Part shown: piece after piece, positions 45,201 to 58,100 of the stretch
Layout: each line of letters opens with the position of its first letter
How positions within the stretch are numbered: position 1 is the stretch's first letter
Assembly (NCBI GenBank): GCA_032622095.1
Contig: CP136064.1
Location: forward strand, 133,057,129 to 133,121,128
Reading direction: 5' to 3'
DNA: 64,000 nt
DNA from: Siphonodentalium dalli
Taxonomy: Eukaryota; Mollusca; Scaphopoda; Gadilida; Siphonodentaliidae
Program-made: the position numbers and the translations under genes
Notes under the pieces: generated by a model
Databases searched by the model: none
Seen by the model: the letters and a program-made list of their open reading frames with translations, nothing else
What the model was told of the DNA's origin: nothing

Positions 45201-48200
45201 CTGTCATTTAATACAAATCTACGATTCTCGACCGATCTGCATGAAACTTGGTAGGTGTGTGTAGTTTGACTAGGCGGTCGACGTTGTCGTAATGTCGAGC
45301 CCGTGCGGGCGCCCGCTCGCGCATGCGCAGACGAGATCACGGAAACAGGTGTGAGCTATCGACTTGAAATTTGGTTTTTGACAACGTCGGGCTGGGTAGA
45401 GCTATCGACGTGAAATTTGATTTTTGAATAGCCCGGACAACGTCGGGCTCATCGGCTAGTCTCATATATATTTTGAAGACCTCTGTCTGTCTGTATGTCT
45501 GTCTGTCTGTCTGTATGTCATTGATACAAATCTACGATTCTCGACCGATCGGGACGAAACTAGGTACGTGTGTGTAGTTTGACCAGGCGGTGGACGTTGT
45601 CGTATTGACGAGCCCCTGCGCCGTCCGCTTCGCGCATGCGCAGACGAGATCTCGGAAACGGGTGGAGCTATCGACTTGAAATTTGCTATGTGAATGTACC
45701 TTGCCCCGGATACGAATTTTATCGGGTCGCCGAGCCCGTGCGACGCCAGCTTCGCGCATGCGCAGACGAGATCTCGCAAACGGTGGAGCTATCGACATGA
45801 AATTTGGTATGTGAATGTATCTTGCCCCAGATACGAAATTTATCTGGTCGCCGAGCCCGTTCGACGCCAGCTTCGCGCATGCGCAGACGAGATCTGGGAA
45901 ACGGTGGAGCTATCGACTTAAAATTTGGTATGTGAATGTATCTTACCCCGGATACGAACTTTATCGGGTCGCCGAGCCCGCGCGACGCCAGCTTCGCGCA
46001 TGCGCAGACCAGATCTCGGAAACGGGTAGAGCTATCGACTTGAAATTAGGTTTTTGAATAGCCCGGACTTGAAATTTGGTTTTTGAATAGCCCGGACAAC
46101 GTCGGGCTCATCGGCTAGTCTCATATATATTTTTGAAGACCTCTGTCTGTCTGTTTGTCTGTGTGTCTGTCATTTTTACAAATCTACGATTCTCGACCGA
46201 TCGGGACGAAACTTGGTACGTGTGTGTAGTTTGACCAGGCGGTCGACGTTGTCGTATTGGCGAGCCCGTGCGGCGCCCCGCTTCGTGCATGCGCAGACGA
46301 GATCTCTGAAACGGGGGGAGCTATCGACTTGAAATTTGCTATGTGAATGTATCTTGCCCCGGATACGAATTTTATCGGGTCGCCGAGCCCGTGCGACGCA
46401 AGCTTCGCGCATGCACAGACCGAGATCTCGGAAACGGGTGGAGCTATCGACTTGAAATTTGGTTTTTGAATAGCCCGGATAACGTCGGGCTCATCGGCTA
46501 GTCTCATATATATTTTGAAGACCTCTGTCTGTTTGTCTGTCTGTCATTTATACAAATCTACGATTCTCGACCGATCGGGACGAAACTTGGTACGTGTGTG
46601 TAGTTTGACCAGGCGGTCGTCGCTGTCGTATTGGCGAGCCCGTGCGGCGCCCCCCTTCGCGCATGCGCAGACGAGATCTCGGAAACGGGTAGAGCTATCG
46701 GCATGCGCAGACCAGATATCGGAAACGGGTGGAGCTATCGACATAAAATTTGGTTTTTGAATAGCCCGGACAACGTCGGGCTCATCGGCTAGTCTCATAT
46801 ATATTTTTTGAAGACTTCTGTCTGTTTGTAAGTCTGTCTGTCTGTCATTTATACAAATCTACGATTCTCGACCGATCTGGATGAAACTTGGTTCGTGTGT
46901 GTAGTTTGACCAGGCGGTCGACGTTGTCGTAATGGCGAGCCCGTGCGGCGCCCACTTCGCGCATGCGCAGACGAGATCTCGGAAACGGGTGGAGCTATCG
47001 ACTTGAAATTTGCTATGTGAATGTATCTTGCCCCGGATACGAATTTATCGGGTCGCCGAGCCCGTGCGACGCCCGCTTCGCGCATGGTCAGACGAGATCT
47101 CGCAAACGGTGGAGCTATCGACTTGAAATTTGGTATGTGAATGTATCTTGCCCCGGATACTAAATTTATCTGGTCGCCGAGCCCGTGCGACGCCAGATTC
47201 GCGCATGCGCAGACGAGATCTGGGAAACGGTGGAGCTATCGACTTGAAATTTGGTATGTGAATGTATCTTGCCCCGGATACGAACTTTATCGGGTCGCCG
47301 GGCCCGCGCGACGCCAGCTTCGCGCATGCGCAGACCAGATCTCGGAAACGGGTAGAGCTATCGACTTGAAATTTGGTTTTTGAATAGCACGGACTTGAAA
47401 TTGTGGTTTTTGAATAGCCCGGACAACGTCGGGCTCATCGGCTAGTCTCATATATATTTTGAAGACCTCTGTCTGTCTGTTTGTCTGTTTGTCTGTCATT
47501 TTTACAAATCTACGATTCTCGACCGATCGGGACGAAACTTGGTACGTGTGTGTAGTTTGACCAGGCGGTCGACGTTGTCGTATTGGCGAGCCCGTGCGGT
47601 GCTCGCTTCGTGCATGCGCAGACGAGATCTCGGAAACGGGGGGAGCTATCGACTTGAAATTTGTTATGTGAATGTATCTTGCCCCGGATACGAATTTTAA
47701 CGGGTCGCCGAGCCCGTGCGACACAAGCTTCGCGCATGCGCAGACGAGATCTCGGAAACGGGTGGAGCTATCGACTTGAAATTTGGTTTTTGAATAGCCC
47801 GGACTTGAAATTTGGTTTTTGAATAGCCCGGACAACGTCGGGCTCATCCGCTAGTCTCATATATATTTTGAAGACCTCTGTCTGTTTGTCTGTCTGTCAT
47901 TTATACAAATCTACGATTCTCGATCGATCGGGACGAAACTTGGTACGTGTGTGTAGTTTGACCAGGCGGTCGTCGTTGTCGTATTGGCGAGCCCGTGCGG
48001 CGCCCGCTTCGCGCATGCGCAGACGAGATATCGGAAACGGGTGGAGCTATCGACATGAAATTTGGTTTTTGAATAGCCCGGACAACGTCGGGCTCATCGG
48101 CTAGTCTCATATATATTTTTGAAGACCTCTGTCTGTTTGTATGTCTGTCTGTCTGTCATTTATACAAATCTACGATTCTCGACCGATCTGCATGAAACTT

Positions 48201-49039
48201 GGTAGGTGTGTGTAGTTTGACTAGGCGGTCGACGTTGTCGTAATGTCGAGCCCGTGCGGCGCCCGCTCGCGCATGCGCAGACAAGATCACGGAAACGGGT
48301 GGAGCTATCGACTTGAAATTTGGTTTTTGACAACGTCGGGCTGGGTAGAGCTATCGACGTGAAATTTGATTTTTGAATAGCCCGGACAACGTCGGGCTCA
48401 TCGGCTAGTCTCATATATATTTTGAAGACCTCTGTCTGTCTGTATGTCTGTCTGTCTGTCTGTATGTCATTGATACAAATCTACGATTCTCGACCGATCG
48501 GGACGAAACTAGGTACGTGTGTGTAGTTTGACCAGGCGGTGGACGTTGTCGTATTGACGAGCCCCTGCGCCGTCCGCTTCGCGCATGCGCAGACGAGATC
48601 TCGGAAACGGGTGGAGCTATCGACTTGAAATTTGCTATGTGAATGTACCTTGCCCCGGATACGAATTTTATCGGGTCGCCGAGCCCGTGCGACGCCAGCT
48701 TCGCGCATGCGCAGACGAGATCTCGCAAACGGGTGGAGCTATCGACATGAAATTTGGTATGTGAATGTATCTTGCCCCAGATACGAAATTTATCTGGTCG
48801 CCGAGCCCGTGCGACGCCAGCTTCGCGCATACGCAGACGAGATCTGGGAAACGGTGGAGCTATCGACTTAAAATTTGGTATGTGAATGTATCTTACCCCG
48901 GATACGAACTTTATCGGGTCGCCGAGCCCGCGCGACGCCAGCTTCGCGCATGCGCAGACCAGATCTCGGAAACGGGTAGAGCTATCGACTTGAAATTTGG
49001 TTTTTGAATAGCCCGGACAACGTCGGGCTCATCGGCTAG

Positions 49040-50584
49040 TCTCATATATATTTTTGAAGACCTCTGTCTGTCTGTTTGTCTGTTTGTCTGTCATTTTTAC
49101 AAATCTACGATTCTCGACCGATCGGGACGAAACTTGGTACGTGTGTGTAGTTTGACCAGGCGGTCGACGTTGTCGTATTGGCGAGCCCGTGCGGCGCCCG
49201 CTTCGTGCATGCGCAGACGAGATCAATGAAACGGGGGGAGCTATCGACTTGAAATTTGCTATGTGAATGTATCTTGCCCCGGATACGAATTTTATCGGGT
49301 CGCCGAGCCCGTGCGACGCAAGCTTCGCGCATGCACAGACGAGATCTCGGAAACGGGTGGAGCTATCGACTTGAAATTTGGTTTTTGAATAGCCCGGATA
49401 ACGTCGGGCTCATCGGCTAGTCTCATATATATTTTGAAGACCTCTGTCTGTTTGTCTGTCTGTCATTTATACAAATCTACGATTCTCGACCGATCGGGAC
49501 GAAACTTGGTACGTGTGTGTAGTTTGACCAGGCGGTCGTCGCTGTCGTATTGGCGAGCCCGTGCGGCGCCCCCTTCGCGCATGCGCAGACGAGATCTCGG
49601 AAACGGGTAGAGCTATCGCATGCGCAGACCAGATATCGGAAACGGGTGGAGCTATCGACATAAAATTTGGTTTTTGAATAGCCCGGACAACGTCGGGCTC
49701 ATCGGCTAGTCTCATATATATTTTTGAAGACGTCTGTCTGTTTGTATGTCTGTCTGTCTGTCATTTATACCAATCTACGATTCTCGACCGATCTGGATGA
49801 AACTTGGTTCTTGAGTGTAGTTTGACCAGGCGGTCGACGTTGTCGTAATGGCGAGCCCGTGCGGCGCCCGCTTCAGGCATGCGCAGACGAGATCTCGGAA
49901 ACGGGTGGAGCTATCGACTTGAAATTTGCTATGTGAATGTATCTTGCCCCGGATACGAATTTTATAGGGTCGCCGAGCCCGTGCGACGCCAGCTTCGCGC
50001 ATGCGCAGACGAGATCTGGAAAACGGTGGAGCTATCGACTTGAAATTTGGTATGTGAATGTATCTTGCCCCGGATACGAACTTTATCGGGTCGCCGGGCC
50101 CGCGCGACGCCAGCTTCGCGCATGCGCAGACGAGATCTCGGAAACGGGTAGAGCTATCGACTTGAAATTTGGTTTTTGAATAGCCCGGACAACGTCGCGC
50201 TCATCGGCTAGTCTCATTTATATTTTGAAGACCTCTGTCTGTCTGTTTGTCTGTCATTTTTACAAATCTACGATTCTCGACCGATCGGGACGAAACTTGG
50301 TACGTGTGTGTAGTTTGACCAGGCGGTCGACGTTGTCGTATTGGCGAGCCCGTGCGGTGCCCGCTTCGTGCATGCGCAGACGAGATCTCGGAAACGGGGG
50401 GGAGCTATCGACTTGAAATTTGTTATGTGAATGTATCTTGCCCCGGATACTAATTTTATCGGGTCGCCGAGCCCGTGCGACGCAAGCTTCGCGCATGCGC
50501 AGACGAGATCTCGGAAACGGGTGGAGCTATCGACTTGAAATTTTGTTTTTGAATAGCCCGGACAACGTCGGGCTCATCGGCTAG
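49040..50584 (+). repeat. 1,545-bp higher-order repeat, copy 1
   Basis: A multi-unit block identical to 50585-52129 apart from a few bases (for example GATCAATGAAAC against GATCTCTGAAAC). Confidence 0.85.
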
Positions 50585-52129
50585 TCTCATATATATTTTT
50601 GAAGACCTCTGTCTGTCTGTTTGTCTGTTTGTCTGTCATTTTTACAAATCTACGATTCTCGACCGATCGGGACGAAACTTGGTACGTGTGTGTAGTTTGA
50701 CCAGGCGGTCGACGTTGTCGTATTGGCGAGCCCGTGCGGCGCCCGCTTCGTGCATGCGCAGACGAGATCTCTGAAACGGGGGGAGCTATCGACTTGAAAT
50801 TTGCTATGTGAATGTATCTTGCCCCGGATACGAATTTTATCGGGTCGCCGAGCCCGTGCGACGCAAGCTTCGCGCATGCACAGACGAGATCTCGGAAACG
50901 GGTGGAGCTATCGACTTGAAATTTGGTTTTTGAATAGCCCGGATAACGTCGGGCTCATCGGCTAGTCTCATATATATTTTGAAGACCTCTGTCTGTTTGT
51001 CTGTCTGTCATTTATACAAATCTACGATTCTCGACCGATCGGGACGAAACTTGGTACGTGTGTGTAGTTTGACCAGGCGGTCGTCGCTGTCGTATTGGCG
51101 AGCCCGTGCGGCGCCCCCTTCGCGCATGCGCAGACGAGATCTCGGAAACGGGTAGAGCTATCGCATGCGCAGACCAGATATCGGAAACGGGTGGAGCTAT
51201 CGACATAAAATTTGGTTTTTGAATAGCCCGGACAACGTCGGGCTCATCGGCTAGTCTCATATATATTTTTGAAGACGTCTGTCTGTTTGTATGTCTGTCT
51301 GTCTGTCATTTATACCAATCTACGATTCTCGACCGATCTGGATGAAACTTGGTTCTTGAGTGTAGTTTGACCAGGCGGTCGACGTTGTCGTAATGGCGAG
51401 CCCGTGCGGCGCCCGCTTCAGGCATGCGCAGACGAGATCTCGGAAACGGGTGGAGCTATCGACTTGAAATTTGCTATGTGAATGTATCTTGCCCCGGATA
51501 CGAATTTTATAGGGTCGCCGAGCCCGTGCGACGCCAGCTTCGCGCATGCGCAGACGAGATCTGGAAAACGGTGGAGCTATCGACTTGAAATTTGGTATGT
51601 GAATGTATCTTGCCCCGGATACGAACTTTATCGGGTCGCCGGGCCCGCGCGACGCCAGCTTCGCGCATGCGCAGACGAGATCTCGGAAACGGGTAGAGCT
51701 ATCGACTTGAAATTTGGTTTTTGAATAGCCCGGACAACGTCGCGCTCATCGGCTAGTCTCATTTATATTTTGAAGACCTCTGTCTGTCTGTTTGTCTGTC
51801 ATTTTTACAAATCTACGATTCTCGACCGATCGGGACGAAACTTGGTACGTGTGTGTAGTTTGACCAGGCGGTCGACGTTGTCGTATTGGCGAGCCCGTGC
51901 GGTGCCCGCTTCGTGCATGCGCAGACGAGATCTCGGAAACGGGGGGGAGCTATCGACTTGAAATTTGTTATGTGAATGTATCTTGCCCCGGATACTAATT
52001 TTATCGGGTCGCCGAGCCCGTGCGACGCAAGCTTCGCGCATGCGCAGACGAGATCTCGGAAACGGGTGGAGCTATCGACTTGAAATTTTGTTTTTGAATA
52101 GCCCGGACAACGTCGGGCTCATCGGCTAG
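50585..52129 (+). repeat. 1,545-bp higher-order repeat, copy 2
   Basis: Tandem copy of 49040-50584. A third relative at 59505-61172 carries one extra ~122-bp monomer. Confidence 0.85.
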
Positions 52130-55100
52130 TCTCATATATATTTTGAAGACCTCTGTCTGTCTGTTTGTCTGTTTGTCTGTCATTTTTACAAATCTACGAT
52201 TCTCGACCGATCGGGACGAAACTTGGTACGTGTGTGTAGTTTGACCAGGCGGTCGACGTTGTCGTATTGGCGAGCCCGTGCGGCGCCCGTTTCGTGCATG
52301 CGCAGACGAGATCTCGGAAACGGGGGGAGCTATCGACTTGAAATTTGCTATGTGAATGTATCTTGCCCCGGATACGAATTTTATCGGGTCGCCGAGCCCG
52401 TGCGACGCAAGCTTCATGCATGCGCAGACGAGATCTCGGAAACGGGTGGAGTTATCGACTTGAAATTTGGTTTTTGAATAGCCCGGACAACGTCGGGCTC
52501 ATCGGCTAGTCTCATATATATTTTGAAGACCTCTGTCTGTTTGTCTGTCTGTCATTTATACAAATCTACGATTCTCGACAGATCGGGACGAAACTTGGTA
52601 CGTGTGTGTAGTTTGACCAGGCGGTCGTCGCTGTCGTATTGGCGAGCCCGTGCGGCGCCCCCTTCGTGCATGCGCAGACGAGATCTCGGAAACGGGTAGA
52701 GCTATCGCATGCGCAGACCAGATATCGGAAACGGGTGGAGCTATCGACATAAAATTTGGTTTTTGAATAGCCCGAACAACGTCGGGCTCATCGGCTAGTC
52801 TCATATATATTTTTGAAGACCTCTGTCTGTTTGTATGTCTGTATGTCTGTCATTTATACAAATCTACGATTCTCGACCGATCTGGTTGAAACTTGGTTCG
52901 TGTGTGTAGTTTGACCAAGCGGTCGACGTTGTCGTAATGGCGAGCCCGTGCGGCGCCCGCTTCGCGCATGCGCAGACGAGATCTCGGAAACGGGTGGAGC
53001 TATCGACTTGAAATTTGCTATGTGAATGTATCTTGCCCCGGATACGAAATTTATCTGGTCGCCGAGCCCGTGCGACGCCAGCTTCGCGCATGCGCAGACG
53101 AGATCTGGGAAACGGTGGAGCTATCGACTTGAAATTTGGTATGTGAATGTATCTTGCCCCGGATACGAACTTTATCGGGTCGCAGGGCCCGCGCGACGCC
53201 AGCTTCGCGCATGCGCAGACTAGATCTCGGAAACGGGTAGAGCTATCGACTTGAAATTTGGTTTTTGAATAGCCCGGACTTGAAATTTGGTTTTTGAATA
53301 GCCCGGACAACGTCGGGCTCATCGGCTAGTCTCATATATATTTTTGAAGACCTCTGTCTGTCTGTTTGTCTGTTTGTCTGTCATTTTTACAAATCTACGA
53401 TTCTCGACCGATCGGGAGGAAACTTGGTACGTGTGTGTAGTTTGACCAGGCGGTCGACGTTGTCGTATTGGCGAGCCCGTTCGGTGCCCGCTTCGTGCAT
53501 GCGCAGACGAGATCTCGGAAACGGGGGGAGCTATCGACTTGAAATTTGCTATGTGAATGTATCTTGCCCCGGATACGAATTTTATCGGGTCGCCGAGCCC
53601 GTGCGACGCAAGCTTCGCGCATGCGCAGACGAGATCTCGGAAACGGGTGGAGCTATCGACTTGAAATTTGGTGTTCGAATAGCCCGGACAACGTCGGGCT
53701 CATCGGCTAGTCTCATATATATTTTGACCAGGCGGTCGATGTTGTCGTAATGGCGAGCCCGTGCGGAGCCCGCTTCGCGCATGCGCAGACGAGATCTCGG
53801 AAACGGGTGGAGCTATCGACTTGATATTTGCTATGTGAATGTATCTTGCCCCGGATACAAATTTTATCGGGTCGCCGAGACCGTGCGACGCCAACTTCGC
53901 GCATGCGCAGACGAGATCTCGCAAACGGGTGGAGCTATCGACTTGAAATTTGCTATGTGAATGTATCTTGCCCCGGATACGAATTTTATCGGGTCGCCGA
54001 GCCCGTGCGACGCCAACTTCGCTTATGCTCAGACGAGATCTCGCAAACGGGTGGAGCTATCGACTTGAAATTTGGTATGTGAATGTATCTTGCCCCGGAT
54101 ACGAAATTTATCTGGTCGACGAGCCCGTGCGACGCCAACTTCGCGCATGCGCAGACGAGATCTGGGAAACGGTGGAGCTATCGACTTGAAATTTGGTATG
54201 TGAATGTATCTTGCCCCGGATACGAACTTTATCGGGTCGCCGGGCCCGCGCGACGCCAGCTTCGCGCATGCGCAGACCAGATCTCAGAAACGGGTAGAGC
54301 TATCGACTTGAAATTTCGTTTTTGAATAGCCCGGACTTGAAATTTGGTTTTTGAATAGCCCGGACAACGTCGGGCTCATCGGCTAGTCTCATATATATTT
54401 TTGAAGACCTCTGTCTGTCTGTTTGTCTGTTTGTCTGTCATTTTTACAAATCTACGATTCTCGACCGATCGGGAGGAAACTTGGTACGTGTGTGTAGTTT
54501 GACCAGGCGGTCGACGTTGTCGTATTGGCGAGCCCGTTCGGTGCCCGCTTCGTGCATGCGCAGACGAGATCTCGGAAACGGGGGGAGCTATCGACTTGAA
54601 ATTTGCTATGTGAATGTATCTTGCCCCGGTTGCGAATTTTATCGGGTCGCCGAGCCCGTGCGACGCAAGCTTCGCGCATGCGCAGACGAGATCTCGGAAA
54701 CGGGTGGAGCTATCGACTTGAAATTTGGTTTTTGAATAGCCCGGACAACGTCGGGCTCATCGGCTAGTCTCATATATATTTTGACCAGGCGGTCGATGTT
54801 GTCGTAATGGCGAGCCCGTGCGGAGCCCGCTTCGCGCATGCGCAGACGAGATCTCGGAAACGGGTGGAGCTATCGACTTGAAATTTGGTTTTTGAATAGC
54901 CCGGACTTGAAATTTGGTTTTTGAATAGCCCGGACAACGTCGGGCTCATCGGCTAGTCTCATATATATTTTTGAAGACCTCTGTCTGTCTGTTTGTCTGT
55001 TTGTCTGTCATTTTTACAAATCTACGATTCTCGACCGATCGGGAGGAAACTTGGTACGTGTGTGTAGTTTGACCAGGCGGTCGACGTTGTCGTATTGGCG

Positions 55101-55159
55101 AGCCCGTTCGGTGCCCGCTTCGTGCATGCGCAGACGAGATCTCGGAAACGGGGGGAGCT

Positions 55160-58100
55160 ATCGACTTGAAATTTGTTATGTGAATGTATCTTGCCCCGGA
55201 TACGAATTTTAACGGGTCGCCGAGCCCGTGCGACACAAGGCTTCGCGCATGCGCAGACGAGATCTCGGAAACGGGTGGAGCTATCGACTTGAAATTTGGT
55301 TTTTGAATAGCCCGGACTTGAAATTTGGTTTTGAATAGCCCGGACAACGTCGGGCCTCATCCGCTAGTCTCATATATATTTTGAAGACCTCTGTCTGTTT
55401 GTCTGTCTGTCATTTATACAAATCTACGATTCTCGACCGATCGGGACGAAACTTGGTACGTGTGTGTAGTTTGACCAGGCGGTCGTCGTTGTCGTATTGG
55501 CGAGCCCGTGCGGCGCCCGCTTCGCGCAGACGAGATATCGGAAGCGGGTGGAGCTATCGACATGAAATTTGGTTTTTGAATAGCCCGGACAACGTCGGGC
55601 TCCATCGGCTAGTCTCATATATATTTTTGAAGACCTCTGTCTGTTTGTAATGTCTGTCTGTCTGTCATTTATACAAATCTACGATTCTCGACCGATCTGC
55701 ATGAAACTTGGTAGGTGTGTGTAGTTTGACTAGGCGGTCGACGTTGTCGTAATGTCGAGCCCGTGCGGCGCCCGCTCGCGCATGCGCAGACGAGATCACG
55801 GAAAACAGGTGGAGCTATCGACTTGAAATTTGGTTTTTGACAACGTCGGGCTGGGTAGAGCTATCGACGTGAAATTTGATTTTTGAATAGCCCGGACAAC
55901 GTCGGGCTCATCGGCTAGTCTCATATATATTTTGAAGACCTCATGTCTGTCTGTATGTCTGTCTGTCTGTCTGTATGTCATTGATACAAATCTACGATTC
56001 TCGACCGATCGGGACGAAACTAGGTACGTGTGTGTAGTTTGACCAGGCGGTGGACGTTGTCGTATTGACGAGCCCCTGCGCCGTCCGCTTCGCGCAATGC
56101 GCAGACGAGATCTCGGAAACGGGTGGAGCTATCGACTTGAAATTTGCTATGTGAATGTACCTTGCCCCGGATACGAATTTTATCGGGTCGCCGAGCCCGT
56201 GCGACGCCAGCTTCGCGCATGCGCAGACGAGATCTCGCAAACGGGTGGAGCTATCGACATGAAATTTGGTATGTGAATGTATCTTGCCCCAGATACGAAA
56301 TTTATCTGGTCGCCGAGCCCGTGCGACGCCAGCTTCGCGCATGCGCAGACGAGATCTGGGAAACGGTGGAGCTATCGACTTAAAATTTGGTATGTGAATG
56401 TATCTTACCCCGGATACGAACTTATCGGGTCGCCGAGCCCGCGCGACGCCAGCTTCGCGCATGCGCAGACCAGATCTCGGAAACGGGTAGAGCTATCGAC
56501 TTGAAAATTAGGTTTTTGAATAGCCCGGACTTGAAATTTGGTTTTTGAATAGCCCGGACAACGTCGGGCTCATCGGCTAGTCTCATATATATTTTTGAAG
56601 ACCTCTGTCTGTCTGTTTGTCTGTGTGTCTGTCATTTTTACAAATCTACGATTCTCGACCGATCGGGACGAAACTTGGTACGTGTGTGTAGTTTGACCAG
56701 GGCGGTCGACGTTGTCGTATTGGCGAGCCCGTGCGGCGCCCGCTTCGTGCAAGCGCAGACGAGATCTCTGAAACGGGGGGGAGCTATCGACTTGAAATTT
56801 GCTATGTGAATGTATCTTGCCCCGGATACGAATTTTATCGGGTCGCCGAGCCCGTGCGACGCAGCTTCGCGCATGCACCAGACGAGATCTCGGAAACGGG
56901 TGGAGCTATCGACTTGAAATTTGGTTTTTGAATAGCCCGGATAACGTCGGGCTCATCGGCTAGTCTCATATATATTTTGAAGACCTCTGTCTGTTTGTCT
57001 GTCTGTCATTTATTACAAATCTACGATTCTCGACCGATCGGGACGAAACTTGGTACGTGTGTGTAGTTTGACCAGGCGGTCGTCGCTGTCGTATTGGCGA
57101 GCCCGTGCGGCGCCCCCTTCGCGCATGCGCAGACGAGATCTCGGAAACGGGTAGAGCTATCGCATGCGCAGACCAGATATCGGAAACGGGTGGAGCTATC
57201 GACATAAAATTTGGTTTTTGAATAGCCCGGACAACGTCGGGCTCCATCGGCTAGTCTCATATATATTTTTGAAGACTTCTGTCTGTTTGTATGTCTGTCT
57301 GTCTGTCATTTATACAAATCTACGATTCTCGACCGATCTGGATGAAACTTGGTTCGTGTGTGTAGTTTGACCAGGCGGTCGACGTTGTCGTAATGGCGAG
57401 CCCGTGCGGCGCCCGCTTCGCGCATTGCGCAGACGAGATCTCGGAAACGGGTGGAGCTATCGACTTGAAATTTGCTATGTGAATGTATCTTGCCCCGGAT
57501 ACGAATTTATTCGGGTCGCCGAGCCCGTGCGACGCCCGCTTCGCGCATGGTCAGACGAGATCTCGCAAACGGGTGGAGCTATCGACTGAAATTTGGTATG
57601 TGAATGTATCTTGCCCCGGATACTAAATTTATCTGGTCGCCGAGCCCGTGCGACGCCAGATTCGCGCATGCGCAGACGAGATCTGGGAAACGGTGGAGCT
57701 ATCGACTTGAAATTTGGTATGTGAATGTATCTTGCCCCGGATACGACTTTATCGGGTCGCCGGGCCCGCGCGACGCGCCAGCTTCGCGCATGCGCAGACC
57801 AGATCTCGGAAACGGGTAGAGCTATCGACTTGAAATTTGGTTTTTGAATAGCACGGACTTGAAATTGTGGTTTTTGAATAGCCCGGACAACGTCGGGCTC
57901 ATCGGCTAGTCTCATATATATTTTGAAGACCTCTGTCTGTCTGTTTGTCTGTTTTGTCTGTCATTTTTACAAATCTACGATTCTCGACCGATCGGGACGA
58001 AACTTGGTACGTGTGTGTAGTTTGACCAGGCGGTCGACGTTGTCGTATTGGCGAGCCCGTGCGGTGCTCGCTTCGTGCATGCGCAGACGAGATCTCGGAA

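Larger units (their letters stand above)
44700..54490 (+). repeat. Large segmental duplication within the array, block A (approximate ends)
   Basis: Unit order and diagnostic variants (for example CATCCGCTAG, GAGCCCCTGCGCCGTCC, GTTCTTGAGTGTAG, AGCTTCATGCATGC) recur in the same order in block B, with offsets of about 10.46 kb falling to 9.04 kb after the 1,545-bp repeat. Block A itself contains an older ~2.95-kb duplication (44.3-47.2 against 47.2-49.2 kb). Confidence 0.75.
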
